NCBI GenBank assembly: GCA_029977845.1
Contig: JAPOKC010000026.1
Coordinates: 1 to 37,483 of the forward strand
Reading direction: 5' to 3'
DNA: 37,483 nucleotides
Origin: Mycobacteriaceae bacterium
Lineage (GTDB): Bacteria > Actinomycetota > Actinomycetes > Mycobacteriales > Mycobacteriaceae
The number at the start of each line of letters is the position of its first letter. The stretch's first letter is position 1. Both the position numbers and the translations under genes were made by a program. Shown here piece after piece: positions 37,210 to 37,483 of the stretch. Below the pieces are notes generated by a model. The model was not told where the DNA came from, made no database searches, and saw nothing but the letters and a program-made list of their open reading frames with translations.

Positions 37210-37483
37210 GTGACATCATCACGGGCCGTCGTCATCGGCGCCGACACACATCTGGACACCGTCCACCTCGCCGCGCTCAGTCCTACCGGGGCACCGGTGG
37301 CTGATGCGCAGTTCCCCACCCGCCCGGCCGGCTACTACCTGGCCGTGAAATGGGCCCAGAGCTTCGGGACGGTTCTGCGGGCCGGGGTGGAGGGCACCAG
37401 CTCCTACGGTGCCGGGCTGACCCGGGCGCTGCAGGAGGCCGGGATCGAGGTCGCCGAGATCAACCGATCGGATCGGGCCGCAC
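37210..37483 (+). CDS. IS110-family transposase (N-terminal part, cut by window edge)
   Basis: This is the first 91 codons from GTG 37210, with AAGGGA (37194-37199) as ribosome-binding site. The DEDD recombinase domain begins VVIGADTHLDTVHLAAL, with the first catalytic Asp at residue 12. The second acidic residue, Glu61, is in GVEGTSSYGAGLTRAL, followed by VAEINRSDR; these are hallmarks of IS110 transposases. The C-terminal serine-containing Tnp_2 domain lies outside the window, so I cannot tell whether the element is complete. The frame is open to the edge with no damage seen. Confidence 0.93.
   Translation, partial: MTSSRAVVIGADTHLDTVHLAALSPTGAPVADAQFPTRPAGYYLAVKWAQSFGTVLRAGVEGTSSYGAGLTRALQEAGIEVAEINRSDRAA

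Larger units (their letters stand above)
36949..37483 (+). mobile_element. IS110-family insertion element, left part
   Basis: The element's gene begins at 37210 and its non-coding left end must lie within 36949-37209, after the HNH gene start. The exact boundary is not visible: IS110 elements often lack terminal inverted repeats and may make no target duplication. The structured segment 37027-37192 probably belongs to it, so the boundary is most likely upstream of 37027. Confidence 0.6.

Overview
The window looks like the chromosome of a fast-growing mycobacterium (Mycobacterium/Mycolicibacterium). It is GC-rich throughout and tightly packed. Start codons often overlap the previous stop. Many genes match, in the same neighbourhood, the Mycobacterium tuberculosis stretch I remember as Rv3313c-Rv3366 (add, sdhCDAB, aminotransferase Rv3329, dacB1, yihY, trpS, icd1, metC/metY, metA, a methyltransferase, DUF3017, folD, a flavin oxidoreductase, spoU). 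Species assignment is inference.

Layout. 1-2371: partial tRNA methyltransferase gene (trmL/spoU) with an abnormal 3' part, a small coiled-coil gene bracketed by a 27-bp direct repeat, and a lipoprotein alpha/beta hydrolase. 2373-6877 (minus): flavin oxidoreductase, an FHA-FHA-ABC transporter of the Rv1747 type, and a translationally coupled membrane protein. 6893-8025: folD and DUF3017. 8022-11484 (minus): methionine unit metY-metX-methyltransferase behind a SAM-IV riboswitch. 11591-15694: icd, an exonuclease III-like gene and a secreted peptidase-like hydrolase, all coupled. 15691-20691: a secreted 1373-residue modular glycoside hydrolase 5 protein, a divergent TetR regulator and a perfect 22-bp palindrome between them. 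20688-23577: lipoprotein lipase, trpS, YihY-type membrane protein. 23525-24715: dacB1. 24792-30915: an apparent amine/amino-acid catabolic cluster (Lrp regulator, class III aminotransferase, SMP-30-like lactonase, divergent aldehyde dehydrogenase, APC permease). 30946-34292: succinate dehydrogenase sdhCDAB. 34367-35455: adenosine deaminase. 35452-36948: 13E12-type DUF222/HNH protein. 36949-37483: left part of an IS110-family element, cut by the window edge, with strong stem-loop structure just upstream of its transposase.

How the genes connect. The methionine genes form one SAM-sensing unit. icd and sdh supply TCA-cycle steps. The Lrp cluster would take an amine or amino acid through a permease, transaminase and aldehyde dehydrogenase towards succinate-level metabolites. 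The GH5/TetR pair looks like an inducible extracellular polysaccharide-degrading module set between conserved genes. Every convergent gene pair in the window touches or overlaps, leaving no space for intergenic terminators.

The most interesting signals are: the GH5 catalytic domain nested inside a split Calx-beta domain; the TetR-type palindrome on the GH5 promoter; two CTG starts in CTGA stop/start overlaps; and a possible bridge-RNA-like structure at the IS110 element. No tRNA, rRNA or CRISPR array was seen.
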